The notes below the pieces were generated by a model. The model was not told the DNA's origin. It ran no database searches and saw only the letters and a program-made list of their open reading frames with translations. DNA of 64,000 nucleotides. It comes from an uncultured Hyphomonas sp. GTDB taxonomy: Bacteria; Pseudomonadota; Alphaproteobacteria; Caulobacterales; Hyphomonadaceae. The stretch is taken from contig NZ_OY782759.1 of the NCBI RefSeq assembly GCF_963678195.1, positions 558,001-622,000 of the forward strand, written 5' to 3'. This document shows, in pieces, positions 17,676 through 25,703 of the stretch; positions within the stretch are counted from its first letter, which is position 1; each line of letters opens with the position of its first letter. Position numbers and translations under genes: made by a program.

Positions 17676-19092
17676 CGAAGTCGACTCCGAACAGGTGGGC
17701 AAGGTGGGGGTTCAGGAATTTCCCGTCCGGATCAAGAGATGCGCGCAATTTGAGGAAATTCCCGAAATCCGGGTAGAGGCCGATCAGGTCGTCCTTTCCC
17801 AGCGAATGCAGCTTGCCCCAGTGAGGCCGTCCGCCATGAGATCGGTGAATGGGTTCCAGCACCTTGAAGAAATAATCGTACGGCTCGTCCACCGCGGCGT
17901 GGGTGGCGATAGACAGACGCGGACCGTCATTGAATGGGCTCAGCCACGCATCGTCCTGGGCGGTGATACGGACCTCCATCGGGAAAAACGTGTCCTTACG
18001 GCTCTCAAGGGCCGCAATGATATCGCGAAGGCAGGCCAGGCCGTTATCCAGCGGAATATGGTATTCCATCTCGTTGAATTTTGTCGGGCGGGCCGTCGCA
18101 AGCAGCTTCCAGTAGGTATCGGTGCTTTCTTCCACGAGCCCTCTTGGCAGGCTGCCCTGTGCAATCTGCCGGCGCAGCCAGGGGGCCCAGCCGAACATGT
18201 CGCGCAGCGACTGCAGTCCGGCGAGCGTGTCCTCATCCTCGTCAGAGATGCGTCCTGTCACTTCGCCGTCGTAGACGTCGTGTGAGATGCCGGCAGCCAG
18301 GCCGGTGAAGGGAAAATAGTAAAACTCGAAATTCCGGTGCTGCTGCGACAGGTCCATCGCCTGGTCCATGATACTGTCCAGCGTATCGACCCAGACACGG
18401 CGCTTCAGCTTGTAGGATGGGACGCATTTCAGGGTGTATTGCGTGATCACGCCCAGAGCGCCGAGAGACACGCGGCCGGCATTGAAGAGGGCCGGGTCAG
18501 AGCTTGCCGTCACATCCCGGGCTGTTCCATCCGGTGTGACAATCCGGAAGCCCTCGATGTGTGCATGAATGGGTTGCAGCGTCCGCCCGGTTCCGTGGGT
18601 TGAGGTCGAGAAAGACCCGGCCAGGGTCTGCACATCGACATCCGGAAGATTCTGCAGGGCGAGCCCGGCCTGATCCAGTTCCCGGGCGGTCTGCCGGATA
18701 CGCGTGCCGGCACCGACTGTGGCGAGGCCGGTCGTCGCATCCGCCGAGATGAGGCCCGAAAAACGGCTGGCATCCACAATCAGATGCTCAGACGGGACCA
18801 GACCTGTGAAGGAGTGCCCGCTGCCGACGGGGCGGACGCGGTGGGCGTCTGACAGCGCGGCCGAAAGATCTGATTCCGTGGCCGGCACGGCAATTTGCCG
18901 GGGGGTGGATTGCTGAATGCCGGACCAGTTCGACCAGGCCACTTCCCCATCCGGAGCAGGGGGAAGGCCGGAACTGTAACCGTCCCGTTTAAAATCCTTC
19001 ATGCTCCAGCGGGCATATTGCACGCCGGGAATGGCGGCGGCTGCGGCAAGTCCGGCAGTTCCGAACAATATGGCCCGGCGTGTTGTGCTCAT
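17668..19092 (-). CDS. Tat-exported FAD-linked oxidoreductase, sugar-lactone oxidase family
   Basis: The 474-residue enzyme begins MSTTRRAILFGTAGLAAAAA, a twin-arginine signal. It then shows the PCMH-type FAD domain with RPVGSGHSFTGL, whose histidine is the usual covalent flavin site in L-gulonolactone / D-arabinono-1,4-lactone oxidases. It ends with the family signature RPHWGKLHS and LDPDGKFLNPHL. It probably oxidises a sugar lactone or polyol in the periplasm. The cytochrome c gene upstream overlaps it by 4 bp and is a natural electron acceptor. The PLP protein follows with an 8-bp overlap. Confidence 0.82.
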   Translation of the reverse strand: MSTTRRAILFGTAGLAAAAAIPGVQYARWSMKDFKRDGYSSGLPPAPDGEVAWSNWSGIQQSTPRQIAVPATESDLSAALSDAHRVRPVGSGHSFTGLVPSEHLIVDASRFSGLISADATTGLATVGAGTRIRQTARELDQAGLALQNLPDVDVQTLAGSFSTSTHGTGRTLQPIHAHIEGFRIVTPDGTARDVTASSDPALFNAGRVSLGALGVITQYTLKCVPSYKLKRRVWVDTLDSIMDQAMDLSQQHRNFEFYYFPFTGLAAGISHDVYDGEVTGRISDEDEDTLAGLQSLRDMFGWAPWLRRQIAQGSLPRGLVEESTDTYWKLLATARPTKFNEMEYHIPLDNGLACLRDIIAALESRKDTFFPMEVRITAQDDAWLSPFNDGPRLSIATHAAVDEPYDYFFKVLEPIHRSHGGRPHWGKLHSLGKDDLIGLYPDFGNFLKLRASLDPDGKFLNPHLAHLFGVDFDA

Positions 19093-19475
19093 GATTGGCC
19101 CTCGGTGGACATGAATTCGATCAGCGCTTCAAACGTGTCGTCCGTGCAGTCCGGGCAGTAACCCATGGCGGGCATGGCGCCGCGGCCGGAGTGAACAGAC
19201 GCCAGCATGCCTTCCAGACCGCGCGCGTCGAAACGCGGTGTCCAGGCGGCTGAATGTCCGGTTAGCGGGGCGCCGAGACCGTTCAGTGCGTGGCAGGCAC
19301 GGCAGGACCGGTCATACACTGCGCTGAGGTCAGGGTCTGAGGGGGTGAGCTCTTCTGCCAGGGCAATATGGCGTGCATCCGGTTCGATTATTTCCGGGGC
19401 CGGGTTCTGGCTCGCTCCCTGTGAGCAGGCACATGTGCAAACAAGCAGCACCATGGCCGGAACATACCTCACCAT
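19089..19475 (-). CDS. Small periplasmic cytochrome c (probable lipoprotein)
   Basis: The 128-residue protein has a short hydrophobic N-terminus with cysteines (LLVCTCACSQ) that suggests a lipoprotein signal, though the exact lipid-bearing Cys is unclear. A single haem site, CRACH, is followed about 45 residues later by GAMPAMGY, which supplies the distal methionine. An extra CPDC pair near the C-terminus is unusual. The gene leads a three-gene operon and overlaps the FAD oxidoreductase gene, so it most likely passes electrons from that enzyme to the respiratory chain. An AT-rich stretch at 19500-19535 upstream may hold the promoter. Confidence 0.8.
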   Translation of the reverse strand: MVRYVPAMVLLVCTCACSQGASQNPAPEIIEPDARHIALAEELTPSDPDLSAVYDRSCRACHALNGLGAPLTGHSAAWTPRFDARGLEGMLASVHSGRGAMPAMGYCPDCTDDTFEALIEFMSTEGQS

Positions 19476-19577
19476 GTCTCTCCCCTCTAATCGACCCGGT
19501 GATATAATAAGATAGCAAATACTATAATTACATCGACGGACAGGGAGAGTCTATCTTTGAAAGAGGGGCAACCGGAT

Positions 19578-20198
19578 CTATTCGGCGTTCGAGGAGTTCC
19601 GGACGTCTTCGTTCAGGGCAGCAAGACGGAGGCTGACGGCATAGGCCTTTTTGGTCTCCATGCCCGCGAGAATCATACCGGCTTGTTCAGACCGCATCAG
19701 GCGCAGGAAACCGGCTGCGAAATCGGAATCCATCTGGTTGAAGATTGAAGCCGCCTGATCCGGTTTCATTGTGCCGTACATGCGGGCCAGATGCTCCATG
19801 TCGTCATTGGAAACATCCTGAAGCTGGACCCACCGGTCCTGCAGGGTGGTTTCGACAGCCTGCAGGTCTGCTGCGCGCCGGTCCAGTTCCTGTTGCCGGG
19901 CGAGTAGTTCCAGTTCCAGTTCCTGCAGCGCGGCTTGTTGTTCTTTCAGCTTCCGCTGGTCATCTGCCAGAAGCGCGGCGGTTTCTGCGGTAAAGCAGAC
20001 CTGATCGACCTGTTTTGTGCTCGGCAATGACGCTTCTGTGGAAGGTGCATGATCCTTCGCATCAGCAGGATGTGCGGGGGCCTGGGGGCTTTCTGCAATG
20101 GCCAGATTGCTCGGCAGGAATCGAACGGCGGCCCCGAGCGTGAAAAGGAACCCGAGTGTGAGCAGGACGTAGGATCGGCTGTTTTTGAGCGATTTCAT
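19578..20198 (-). CDS. motE: MotE-like flagellar stator/motor chaperone
   Basis: This 206-residue protein has one N-terminal membrane helix (SYVLLTLGFLFTLGAAVRFL), a long coiled coil (about residues 70-130), and a C-terminal MgtE-N-like domain with MYGTMKPDQAASIFNQMD. This matches MotE, the periplasmic chaperone known from rhizobia that assists MotC. A cytosolic MgtE-like family member is a less likely reading. It is the third gene of the fliL-DUF6468-motE unit, transcribed away from fliF. The ATG at 20198 was chosen over an in-frame TTG at 20207. Confidence 0.75.
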   Translation of the reverse strand: MKSLKNSRSYVLLTLGFLFTLGAAVRFLPSNLAIAESPQAPAHPADAKDHAPSTEASLPSTKQVDQVCFTAETAALLADDQRKLKEQQAALQELELELLARQQELDRRAADLQAVETTLQDRWVQLQDVSNDDMEHLARMYGTMKPDQAASIFNQMDSDFAAGFLRLMRSEQAGMILAGMETKKAYAVSLRLAALNEDVRNSSNAE

Positions 20199-20226
20199 GG
20201 CAGGCAACCAGTTCGTTTTCTGCGGG

Positions 20227-20691
20227 TCAGCGCCCGGTGGTCTGGGCGAGGGGGCGGTAATCTTCGTCGGCGGCTTCAGTCATTTCGCGCATGTCGTGCA
20301 TGACGCGGTTCATTTCCATGATGCGGGTTTTGGACTGATCCAGGATAATCCGCATCATCGTGCTGAGTTCAGCCTGGGAGGCTGTGACCTGATCGACGGC
20401 ATCCTTCTGCGACGCTTCAAGGGAGGCTTTCAGCTCTTCCATCCGGGCGCACGTCTGTTTTGCATCTTCCAGCTGCGTCGCCAGTCGAGCTGCCATCTCG
20501 CCAACATGCGAGCGGGTTTCCTTGGTCGAATTGGACATGGCGGCGATGGATTTCGACATCGCCATGATGGTCGCGCCGAGGCCGTCACGTGTGTCCTGAA
20601 GGGCCTTCAGACGGCGATTCAGAACGAAACAGTACACGCAGGCCGCGAAGGACACGAGGATGATGGCAATATCGGTGGCTTGAATTGGCAT
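20227..20691 (-). CDS. DUF6468-type flagellar protein
   Basis: The 154-residue protein has one N-terminal membrane helix (DIAIILVSFAACVYCFVL) followed by a long helical, coiled-coil-rich segment. Proteins of this type lie between fliL and motE-like genes in alphaproteobacterial flagellar clusters. No activity is known. The ATG at 20691 has GAGG eight bases upstream, inside the end of fliL. A GTG at 20700 overlapping the fliL stop (GTGA) is the alternative. The context implies a membrane-anchored partner of the stator or switch. Confidence 0.65.
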   Translation of the reverse strand: MPIQATDIAIILVSFAACVYCFVLNRRLKALQDTRDGLGATIMAMSKSIAAMSNSTKETRSHVGEMAARLATQLEDAKQTCARMEELKASLEASQKDAVDQVTASQAELSTMMRIILDQSKTRIMEMNRVMHDMREMTEAADEDYRPLAQTTGR

Positions 20692-20696
20692 GGGGC

Positions 20697-21221
20697 TCAC
20701 CTCAGCAGGAATTCTGTGATCAGGACACCCTGGGAGACGCCGCCGCCCAGCACCAGTTCCGAACGCCGGCTCAGCTGTTCGCGCATATGGGCGTAAAAAT
20801 CCGGATTCTCGAAATCGCTGAGTTCGACCGAGCGCAGGTAGTTGGTAAATGCGTCGATCAGCACCGGTTCGGCTTTCTCAACCATGGCAGAGCCTTCATT
20901 GTCGGTGACGATGGAGACTTTCATCTTCAGGTACCGCGTCGCCGGCTCGCTGCCGATTGTGATGAGAATGTCCTGCAGTTCGACATAGGCTTGGTCTTTC
21001 TGGGCAATGGGCTCGACGGCCGGGCCTGTTTCCGGCGCGGGGCAGGCCGGGCCGGTCGGCGGATCGGACGCCAGAACGTAAACGGTTGCGAACGAACTTG
21101 TCATTGCGCCCACAGCAAGAATCGCCAGGCCGACGAACCCGCCGCCCGACTTTTTCTTGCTGGTCGCATCGCTGCCGTCCGCAGCTTGTTCGCCAGTTTT
21201 CGCAGCACCTTTTTTAGCCAT
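20697..21221 (-). CDS. fliL: Flagellar basal-body protein FliL
   Basis: FliL is a single-pass inner-membrane protein that surrounds the stator and supports motor torque. This 174-residue copy has a charged cytoplasmic N-terminus, a membrane helix (GFVGLAILAVGAMTSSFATVYVL), a periplasmic linker and the stomatin-like FliL domain (YLKMKVSIVTDN to the ITEFLL end). The ATG at 21221 is preferred to a TTG at 21224. It is the first gene of a minus-strand unit divergent from fliF. A second FliL-type protein is encoded at 37862-38431. In many relatives fliM follows fliL, but here it does not. Confidence 0.88.
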   Translation of the reverse strand: MAKKGAAKTGEQAADGSDATSKKKSGGGFVGLAILAVGAMTSSFATVYVLASDPPTGPACPAPETGPAVEPIAQKDQAYVELQDILITIGSEPATRYLKMKVSIVTDNEGSAMVEKAEPVLIDAFTNYLRSVELSDFENPDFYAHMREQLSRRSELVLGGGVSQGVLITEFLLR

Positions 21222-21256
21222 CAACTTCCCGGCTATCCCAAGACTCCCAAGCCTCG

Positions 21257-21313
21257 TTAAACAAGGCTTCGGGTAAAGGAAGCGTTAAGAATTTTCGGCG
21301 ATCTATTAACCAT
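21257..21313. promoter_or_regulatory. CtrA-like sites between fliL and fliF
   Basis: The 128-bp divergent region holds GTTAAA (21256-21261), GTTAAG (21284-21289) and an exact TTAACCAT (21306-21313), the half-site reported for CtrA in Caulobacter-type bacteria. Class II flagellar promoters in that group are controlled by CtrA. No experimental boundary can be given. Confidence 0.45.
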
Positions 21314-21349
21314 TCCACCGATCCGCCCAGATACGGGAAGACCTGATTA

Positions 21350-22861
21350 ATGAGTTTTATCGCCAATCTTCGAGCCCTGCCCGTCAGCCGGCAAATTATG
21401 CTGGCCGTCGCCGTCCTGGGGGTCGTCGGCATCATGAGTGTCATGATCCAGGGGGCGATGAAACAACCGATGAGCCTGCTTTATTCGGGGCTCGATGCGT
21501 CAGTGACCGGCGAAATCATCGACGAACTCGACAAGCGCGGAACCCGGTACGAGATCAAGGGAGACGCCATTCTGGTGCCTCAGAACGATCGCGACTCAGT
21601 TCGCTTTGCGCTGGCGCGGGACGGACTGCCAAAGCAATCGGTTCAGGGGTATGAGCTGCTGGACAATGTAAACGGGTTTTCGGTCACGTCCGAAATGTAC
21701 AACGCCGCCTACTGGCGCGCGAAAGAGGGGGAGCTGACCCGCACGATCCTGGCGGTCCCCGGCGTCCAGTCCGCGCGGGTCCACATCGGAGCCAGCCTCC
21801 GGTCCGGCTTTGCCCGTTCCGATCCGGCCCAGACAGCATCCGTCACGCTCTCCTCTGCCCACGATCTGACGGGCAGCCAGGCACAGGGGATCCAGTATCT
21901 GGTGGCGCTGGCCGTTTCAGGCCTGAGCCCGGACGAAGTGGCCGTGATCGACCTCAACAAGGGCATTCTTGCGGGTCCCGGCGTAGCCAACGCTGAACAA
22001 GCAGGCGTCAAAGCCGAAACCCAGGAAGCGCAGCTCGAACAGAAGATCCTGCGCCTGCTGGAAGCACGCGTCGGCCCCGGAAACGCACGTGTGTCGGTTT
22101 CCGTGGACGTCAACCATGAGCGTCAGCGCACATCTGCAGTGACCTATGACCCCGATTCCCGGGTTGTCCGTAGCCGGACAACAGGTGATGTGGCGGAAAC
22201 CAGCGGCGGAACATCGGGCGCACTGACGGTTTCCAGCAATCTGCCTCAGGGCGCTGCGCCTGCTGGCAGCCAAAGCAACAGCTCGGTCAAGAATTCCTCT
22301 GAATCTGTCTCCTACGAAATCAATGAAACGCGGACCGAAACAGAACGCCTGCCAGGGCAGGTCGAGCGGATCTCCGTGGCCGTCCTCGTCAACGACCAGG
22401 TGCTTGGCCTCGATCCGGCTGCGCCGGATGCTGCAACGGTCAATGATGAAATGGTGGCCAATTTCCGCCAGTTGGTGATGTCGGCCGTTGGTCTCGATCA
22501 GGGAAGGGGAGACAATCTGACCGTTGAGTTCATGCCGTTCCAGGCTGCTCCGGTCGAGGATCTCGTTGCTGCACCGAGCATGGTGGATCAGTTGATGGAG
22601 CGCTATTTCTGGTCCGGTATCCAGATCCTGGTGCTTGGCCTTGTGGTCATCGTGCTGGCGCTGGGTGTGATCCGGCCAATGCTGAAACAACCGAAGGCGG
22701 GTGCGCTCGCGCTTGACAATGACGAGCCCGGAAGCCTCGACGCGATCGCGGCGGATCCGTTCGCGTCCCTGAAAGACTATGCAACCGAACGGCAGGATGA
22801 CGCCGCTGCGATCCTGCAGGAATGGTTGAGCGAAGACCGGAAAGTCGCCGTCAATGAGTAG
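21350..22861 (+). CDS. fliF: Flagellar MS-ring protein FliF
   Basis: FliF forms the MS ring in the inner membrane. The 503-residue protein has an N-terminal membrane helix (QIMLAVAVLGVVGIMSVMI), periplasmic ring-building domains (SLLYSGLDASVTGEII, and ARVHIGASLRSGF within the first half), a disordered Ser/Gly-rich section, and a C-terminal membrane helix (WSGIQILVLGLVVIVLALGV). The tail DPFASLKDYATERQDDAAAIL is the FliG-binding end. It leads the fliF-fliH-like-fliN-fliP-fliG operon and overlaps the next gene by 8 bp. Confidence 0.95.
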   Translation: MSFIANLRALPVSRQIMLAVAVLGVVGIMSVMIQGAMKQPMSLLYSGLDASVTGEIIDELDKRGTRYEIKGDAILVPQNDRDSVRFALARDGLPKQSVQGYELLDNVNGFSVTSEMYNAAYWRAKEGELTRTILAVPGVQSARVHIGASLRSGFARSDPAQTASVTLSSAHDLTGSQAQGIQYLVALAVSGLSPDEVAVIDLNKGILAGPGVANAEQAGVKAETQEAQLEQKILRLLEARVGPGNARVSVSVDVNHERQRTSAVTYDPDSRVVRSRTTGDVAETSGGTSGALTVSSNLPQGAAPAGSQSNSSVKNSSESVSYEINETRTETERLPGQVERISVAVLVNDQVLGLDPAAPDAATVNDEMVANFRQLVMSAVGLDQGRGDNLTVEFMPFQAAPVEDLVAAPSMVDQLMERYFWSGIQILVLGLVVIVLALGVIRPMLKQPKAGALALDNDEPGSLDAIAADPFASLKDYATERQDDAAAILQEWLSEDRKVAVNE

Positions 22862-23459
22862 TGCCCTGCTCTCCAATCTCCCGCGGTTCGACCAGGGGGA
22901 CCAGACGCATCCGGCTGAACAGCTGAAGCGCATGCTCGGACAGATGCAGGATGCCGCCGCACGGACGAAACCGGCGCCGGACTCCAAGGACGAGGCGGCG
23001 GAGGACGAGGCTCAAACACCAGAGCCGGTCGATCTGGGGCCATCGCTTGCCGAAGTCGAAGGGCTCGCCGGGCAGCTTTCTGCCGCATTGAGCCGGATCG
23101 AAAGCGAAGCGCGTGACCAGTCGATGCAGGTCACTCAGGCGGTTGCGGCGCGGCTGTTTCCGGCACTTTCCCAACGTTTTCTGGCGGCGGAGATCGCTCA
23201 ACATCTTCCGCAGCTCATACCCGCATCCGTGCCATCTATCGAGATCCGTGCTCGGCAGGAAATGCTGAGCAAGCTGGAACCCTTTATCGCGCGGGATCCA
23301 TCCCTGTCGGAGCGCTGTAAAATGACGCCTGCGATGTCGGAAGACGAGCCCCGTGTGCTTGTTTCCTGGCGGACCGGAGGCGTGACGTTTGATTTCGAGG
23401 GGCTTCTGGCTGCTTGCCTGACCCATCTGGACCCCTCCCACACAATGATTGAGGAGTAG
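22854..23459 (+). CDS. fliH: FliH/FlbE-like export ATPase regulator
   Basis: The 201-residue protein lies where fliH (flbE in Caulobacter) is expected, overlapping fliF. Its N-terminal third is charged and poorly structured. A helical stretch (about residues 65-100) leads to a globular end with a conserved-looking RVLVSWRTGGVTFDFEGLL. This layout (disordered N-terminus, coiled coil, short C-terminal domain) is that of FliH, which binds and restrains the FliI ATPase. Sequence identity to known FliH is too low for me to be certain, so the call rests mainly on position and layout. Confidence 0.55.
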   Translation: MSSALLSNLPRFDQGDQTHPAEQLKRMLGQMQDAAARTKPAPDSKDEAAEDEAQTPEPVDLGPSLAEVEGLAGQLSAALSRIESEARDQSMQVTQAVAARLFPALSQRFLAAEIAQHLPQLIPASVPSIEIRARQEMLSKLEPFIARDPSLSERCKMTPAMSEDEPRVLVSWRTGGVTFDFEGLLAACLTHLDPSHTMIEE

Positions 23460-23463
23460 ACTC

Positions 23464-23787
23464 ATGGCCGCCCCAATGGAAGCCGAACCAAAGCCTGCCG
23501 ATGTCGAGCGTCGTGACCCCTCGTCGTCAAACCAGCATCGCCGGACCATTTTCAGCGTTCCGGTGACGGTAACCGTCTCGATCGGGCAGGCCCGGCTGAG
23601 CGTTTCGGAGATCCTTGAACTGCAGCCCGAATCTATCGTGCCGCTGACCTCCCGGATCGAGGACCCCGTCGATCTGACCATCGACAACAAGGTCATTGCC
23701 AAAGGCGAACTTGTTGAAACCGAAGACGGCTCACTGGGCGTTAAAATCACGGAGATACCGGAGCAATCCTACGATGATCTTGGCTAG
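23464..23787 (+). CDS. fliN: Flagellar motor switch protein FliN
   Basis: This 107-residue protein is a FliN-type C-ring component. After a short polar N-terminus, the SpoA domain reads VPVTVTVSIGQARLSVSEILELQPESIVPL, then VDLTIDNKVIAKGELVETEDGSLGVKITEI, all typical FliN features. The ATG at 23464 follows GAGGAG at seven bases. An upstream in-frame ATG at 23449 lies inside the previous gene without such a site. It overlaps fliP by 14 bp. Confidence 0.9.
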   Translation: MAAPMEAEPKPADVERRDPSSSNQHRRTIFSVPVTVTVSIGQARLSVSEILELQPESIVPLTSRIEDPVDLTIDNKVIAKGELVETEDGSLGVKITEIPEQSYDDLG

Positions 23788-24559
23788 AGCCGGGGGAGGT
23801 TTCCTCCGCTTCAGCATTCTTATCCTGATTGCCGCGGCGAGCCTTGGGTTCGCCGCGCACGCACAAGGTGCACCGGCGCTGGATCCGGTGCCGAACCTGA
23901 ATGATGTCCTGAACGGAAACGGGCAGGGCGGCCTCAGCCGGTCGGTCATTCAGCTGTTCCTGCTGGTCTCCGTCCTGAGCCTGGTGCCGGCCATCGCCAT
24001 GATGGTGACCTGCCTGCCTTTCATGGTGATCGTTTTCTCCTTCATGCGTCAGGCGATTGGCGTGCCCCAGGCGCCCCCCAACATGATGATCATGGCGCTT
24101 GCCATGTTCCTGACCTTCTTCGTCATGGAGCCGGTTTTTACCGATGCCTGGGACAGCGGCATCTCGCCCTATATGGATGGAGTGCTGACGGAAGAACAGG
24201 CCTGGGTGATGACCACAGACCCGTTCCGAACCTTCATGACGAGCCGCACCGAGCCGGAAACTCTTTTCGTCCTGAGCGATGCCCTGAACCGGCCACTGGC
24301 GGAAGGGGAGGCGCCCTCATTCCCGCTGCTCGCGACCGGCTTCATGCTGTCGGAAGTCAAGCACGCCTTTCAGATCGGCTTTGTGATCTTCCTGCCTTTC
24401 ATGGTGATCGACCTTGTGGTCGCATCCGTCCTGATGGCGGTTGGCATGATGATGGTCCCGCCCACTGTGGTGTCCCTGCCGTTCAAACTCGGATTTTTTG
24501 TTCTGGCCGATGGCTGGCTTAAGATTACGGAAGCCATTTTGCGCGGATATGCAGGATGA
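23774..24559 (+). CDS. fliP: Flagellar export gate protein FliP
   Basis: FliP is a core subunit of the flagellar type III export gate. The 261-residue protein starts MILARAGGGFLRFSILILIAAASLG, a cleavable signal peptide as in other FliP proteins, with an AHAQG end. It then has the family segments LFLLVSVLSLVPAIAMMVTCLPFMVIVFSF and FQIGFVIFLPFMVIDLVVASVLMAVGMMMVPP. The start at 23774 is chosen because it begins the signal peptide. The frame is open further upstream but inside fliN. Its stop overlaps the fliG start (ATGA). Confidence 0.94.
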   Translation: MILARAGGGFLRFSILILIAAASLGFAAHAQGAPALDPVPNLNDVLNGNGQGGLSRSVIQLFLLVSVLSLVPAIAMMVTCLPFMVIVFSFMRQAIGVPQAPPNMMIMALAMFLTFFVMEPVFTDAWDSGISPYMDGVLTEEQAWVMTTDPFRTFMTSRTEPETLFVLSDALNRPLAEGEAPSFPLLATGFMLSEVKHAFQIGFVIFLPFMVIDLVVASVLMAVGMMMVPPTVVSLPFKLGFFVLADGWLKITEAILRGYAG

Positions 24560-25668
24560 GCTCAGCCCGTCCCGCCTCGAATGTTGAAAGCCTGCCAGCG
24601 CGCCGTGCCCAGAAAATGGCCGCTGTCGTGCCTCAGCCCGCGCCGATCAGCTCGGCTCAGCGGGCGGCTGTGATCATTGCGCTGCTGGGGGAAAGTGCAG
24701 CAAAGCCGATTGTCGAAAAGCTCGACGATGTGGCCTTGGCCAAAGTCGCCACAGCGCTCGAAAATCTTTCCATGCTGACCCGTGACGAGCTCGTAGAGAT
24801 CGTAATGGACTTCATTGCTCACCTTCGCAAAACCAATGGAGCGCTGCGCGGTGGACGCAGCCGGGCGAAGGAAGTCCTGTCCGGTGTCGTGGATTCCGGC
24901 CGCCTGAACCTGTTGTTCAAGGAAGACGAGACCGAAGCGACCAGCGATGAGGACAATGAGGAACTGAGCGTCTGGGACCGCCTGGAGCGAAAGGATCCCA
25001 AGCAGATTGCCAATTATCTGTCGCGCCTGTCACCCAATCTGATCGCCCTGATCCTCCAGAAGCTGGATGTCTCAGTGTCATCCGAGATCCTGGGGCATAT
25101 GGAAGGTGAGAAACTCGGACCGATGATCGGCCACATGGTTGAGCCGCGAAAGACCGATCCGGGCGTAGACCAGGTGCTCGGCCGGATGGTCGAGATGGAA
25201 TTCCTGAACGCCGTGCAGGAAGAAGATGAAGACGAAGGCAGCAATCTGTCTTCGGTTGGAGAGCTGCTGAGCCTGATTTCTACAGAGAAGCGCGACAGCC
25301 TGGTTGCCTTTCTCCGATCCAAACATGAAGACAAGCTCGAGGGGATCGAAAAGTCGATCTTTACGATCGAAGGCTTGCCGGACCTGCTTCCCAAGAATGC
25401 CGTTCCGGTCGTATTCCGTGAGGTCGACCAGTCCTTCCTGCTGAAACTCCTGGGCACGCTGCAGGGCGTCAATAGCGCGGTATCCGACTATTTGCTCGGC
25501 AACATTTCATCGCGTATGGCGGACCAGTACCGCGACGATCTTGGAAGCATGAAGCCAATGGCCCCTGAGGCCGTGGAGCAGGTACAGCGCGAGTTCCTGA
25601 ACGTGTTGATGGGCCTCAAGCGTCGCGGGCTGATCGTCCTCGAGCGCAATGCCGAGGAAAACGCCTGA
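24556..25668 (+). CDS. fliG: Flagellar motor switch protein FliG
   Basis: FliG couples stator force to the rotor. The 370-residue protein has an N-terminal domain from SSAQRAAVIIALLGESAAKPI (FliF-binding), a middle domain with a long acidic insertion (EDETEATSDEDNEE near residue 125) and a C-terminal torque domain. By alignment with E. coli FliG, Arg281 and Asp288/Asp289 correspond to Arg320, Asp327 and Asp328 here. The positions of Lys264 and Arg297 are Gln303 and Ala336. The gene follows fliP, not fliF, which is an unusual order. A short hairpin surrounds its stop codon. Confidence 0.88.
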   Translation: MSSARPASNVESLPARRAQKMAAVVPQPAPISSAQRAAVIIALLGESAAKPIVEKLDDVALAKVATALENLSMLTRDELVEIVMDFIAHLRKTNGALRGGRSRAKEVLSGVVDSGRLNLLFKEDETEATSDEDNEELSVWDRLERKDPKQIANYLSRLSPNLIALILQKLDVSVSSEILGHMEGEKLGPMIGHMVEPRKTDPGVDQVLGRMVEMEFLNAVQEEDEDEGSNLSSVGELLSLISTEKRDSLVAFLRSKHEDKLEGIEKSIFTIEGLPDLLPKNAVPVVFREVDQSFLLKLLGTLQGVNSAVSDYLLGNISSRMADQYRDDLGSMKPMAPEAVEQVQREFLNVLMGLKRRGLIVLERNAEENA

Positions 25669-25674
25669 GGCGTT
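25660..25674. terminator. Short hairpin enclosing the fliG stop codon
   Basis: AACGCC (25660-25665) and GGCGTT (25669-25674) pair perfectly, with the fliG stop TGA as the three-base loop. It lies in the 35-bp gap between convergent fliG and flgI. There is no clear T-tract, so a terminator role is only possible. Confidence 0.3.
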
Positions 25675-25703
25675 CTGACCGGCTAAATTCCCGCAAACAG
25701 ACG

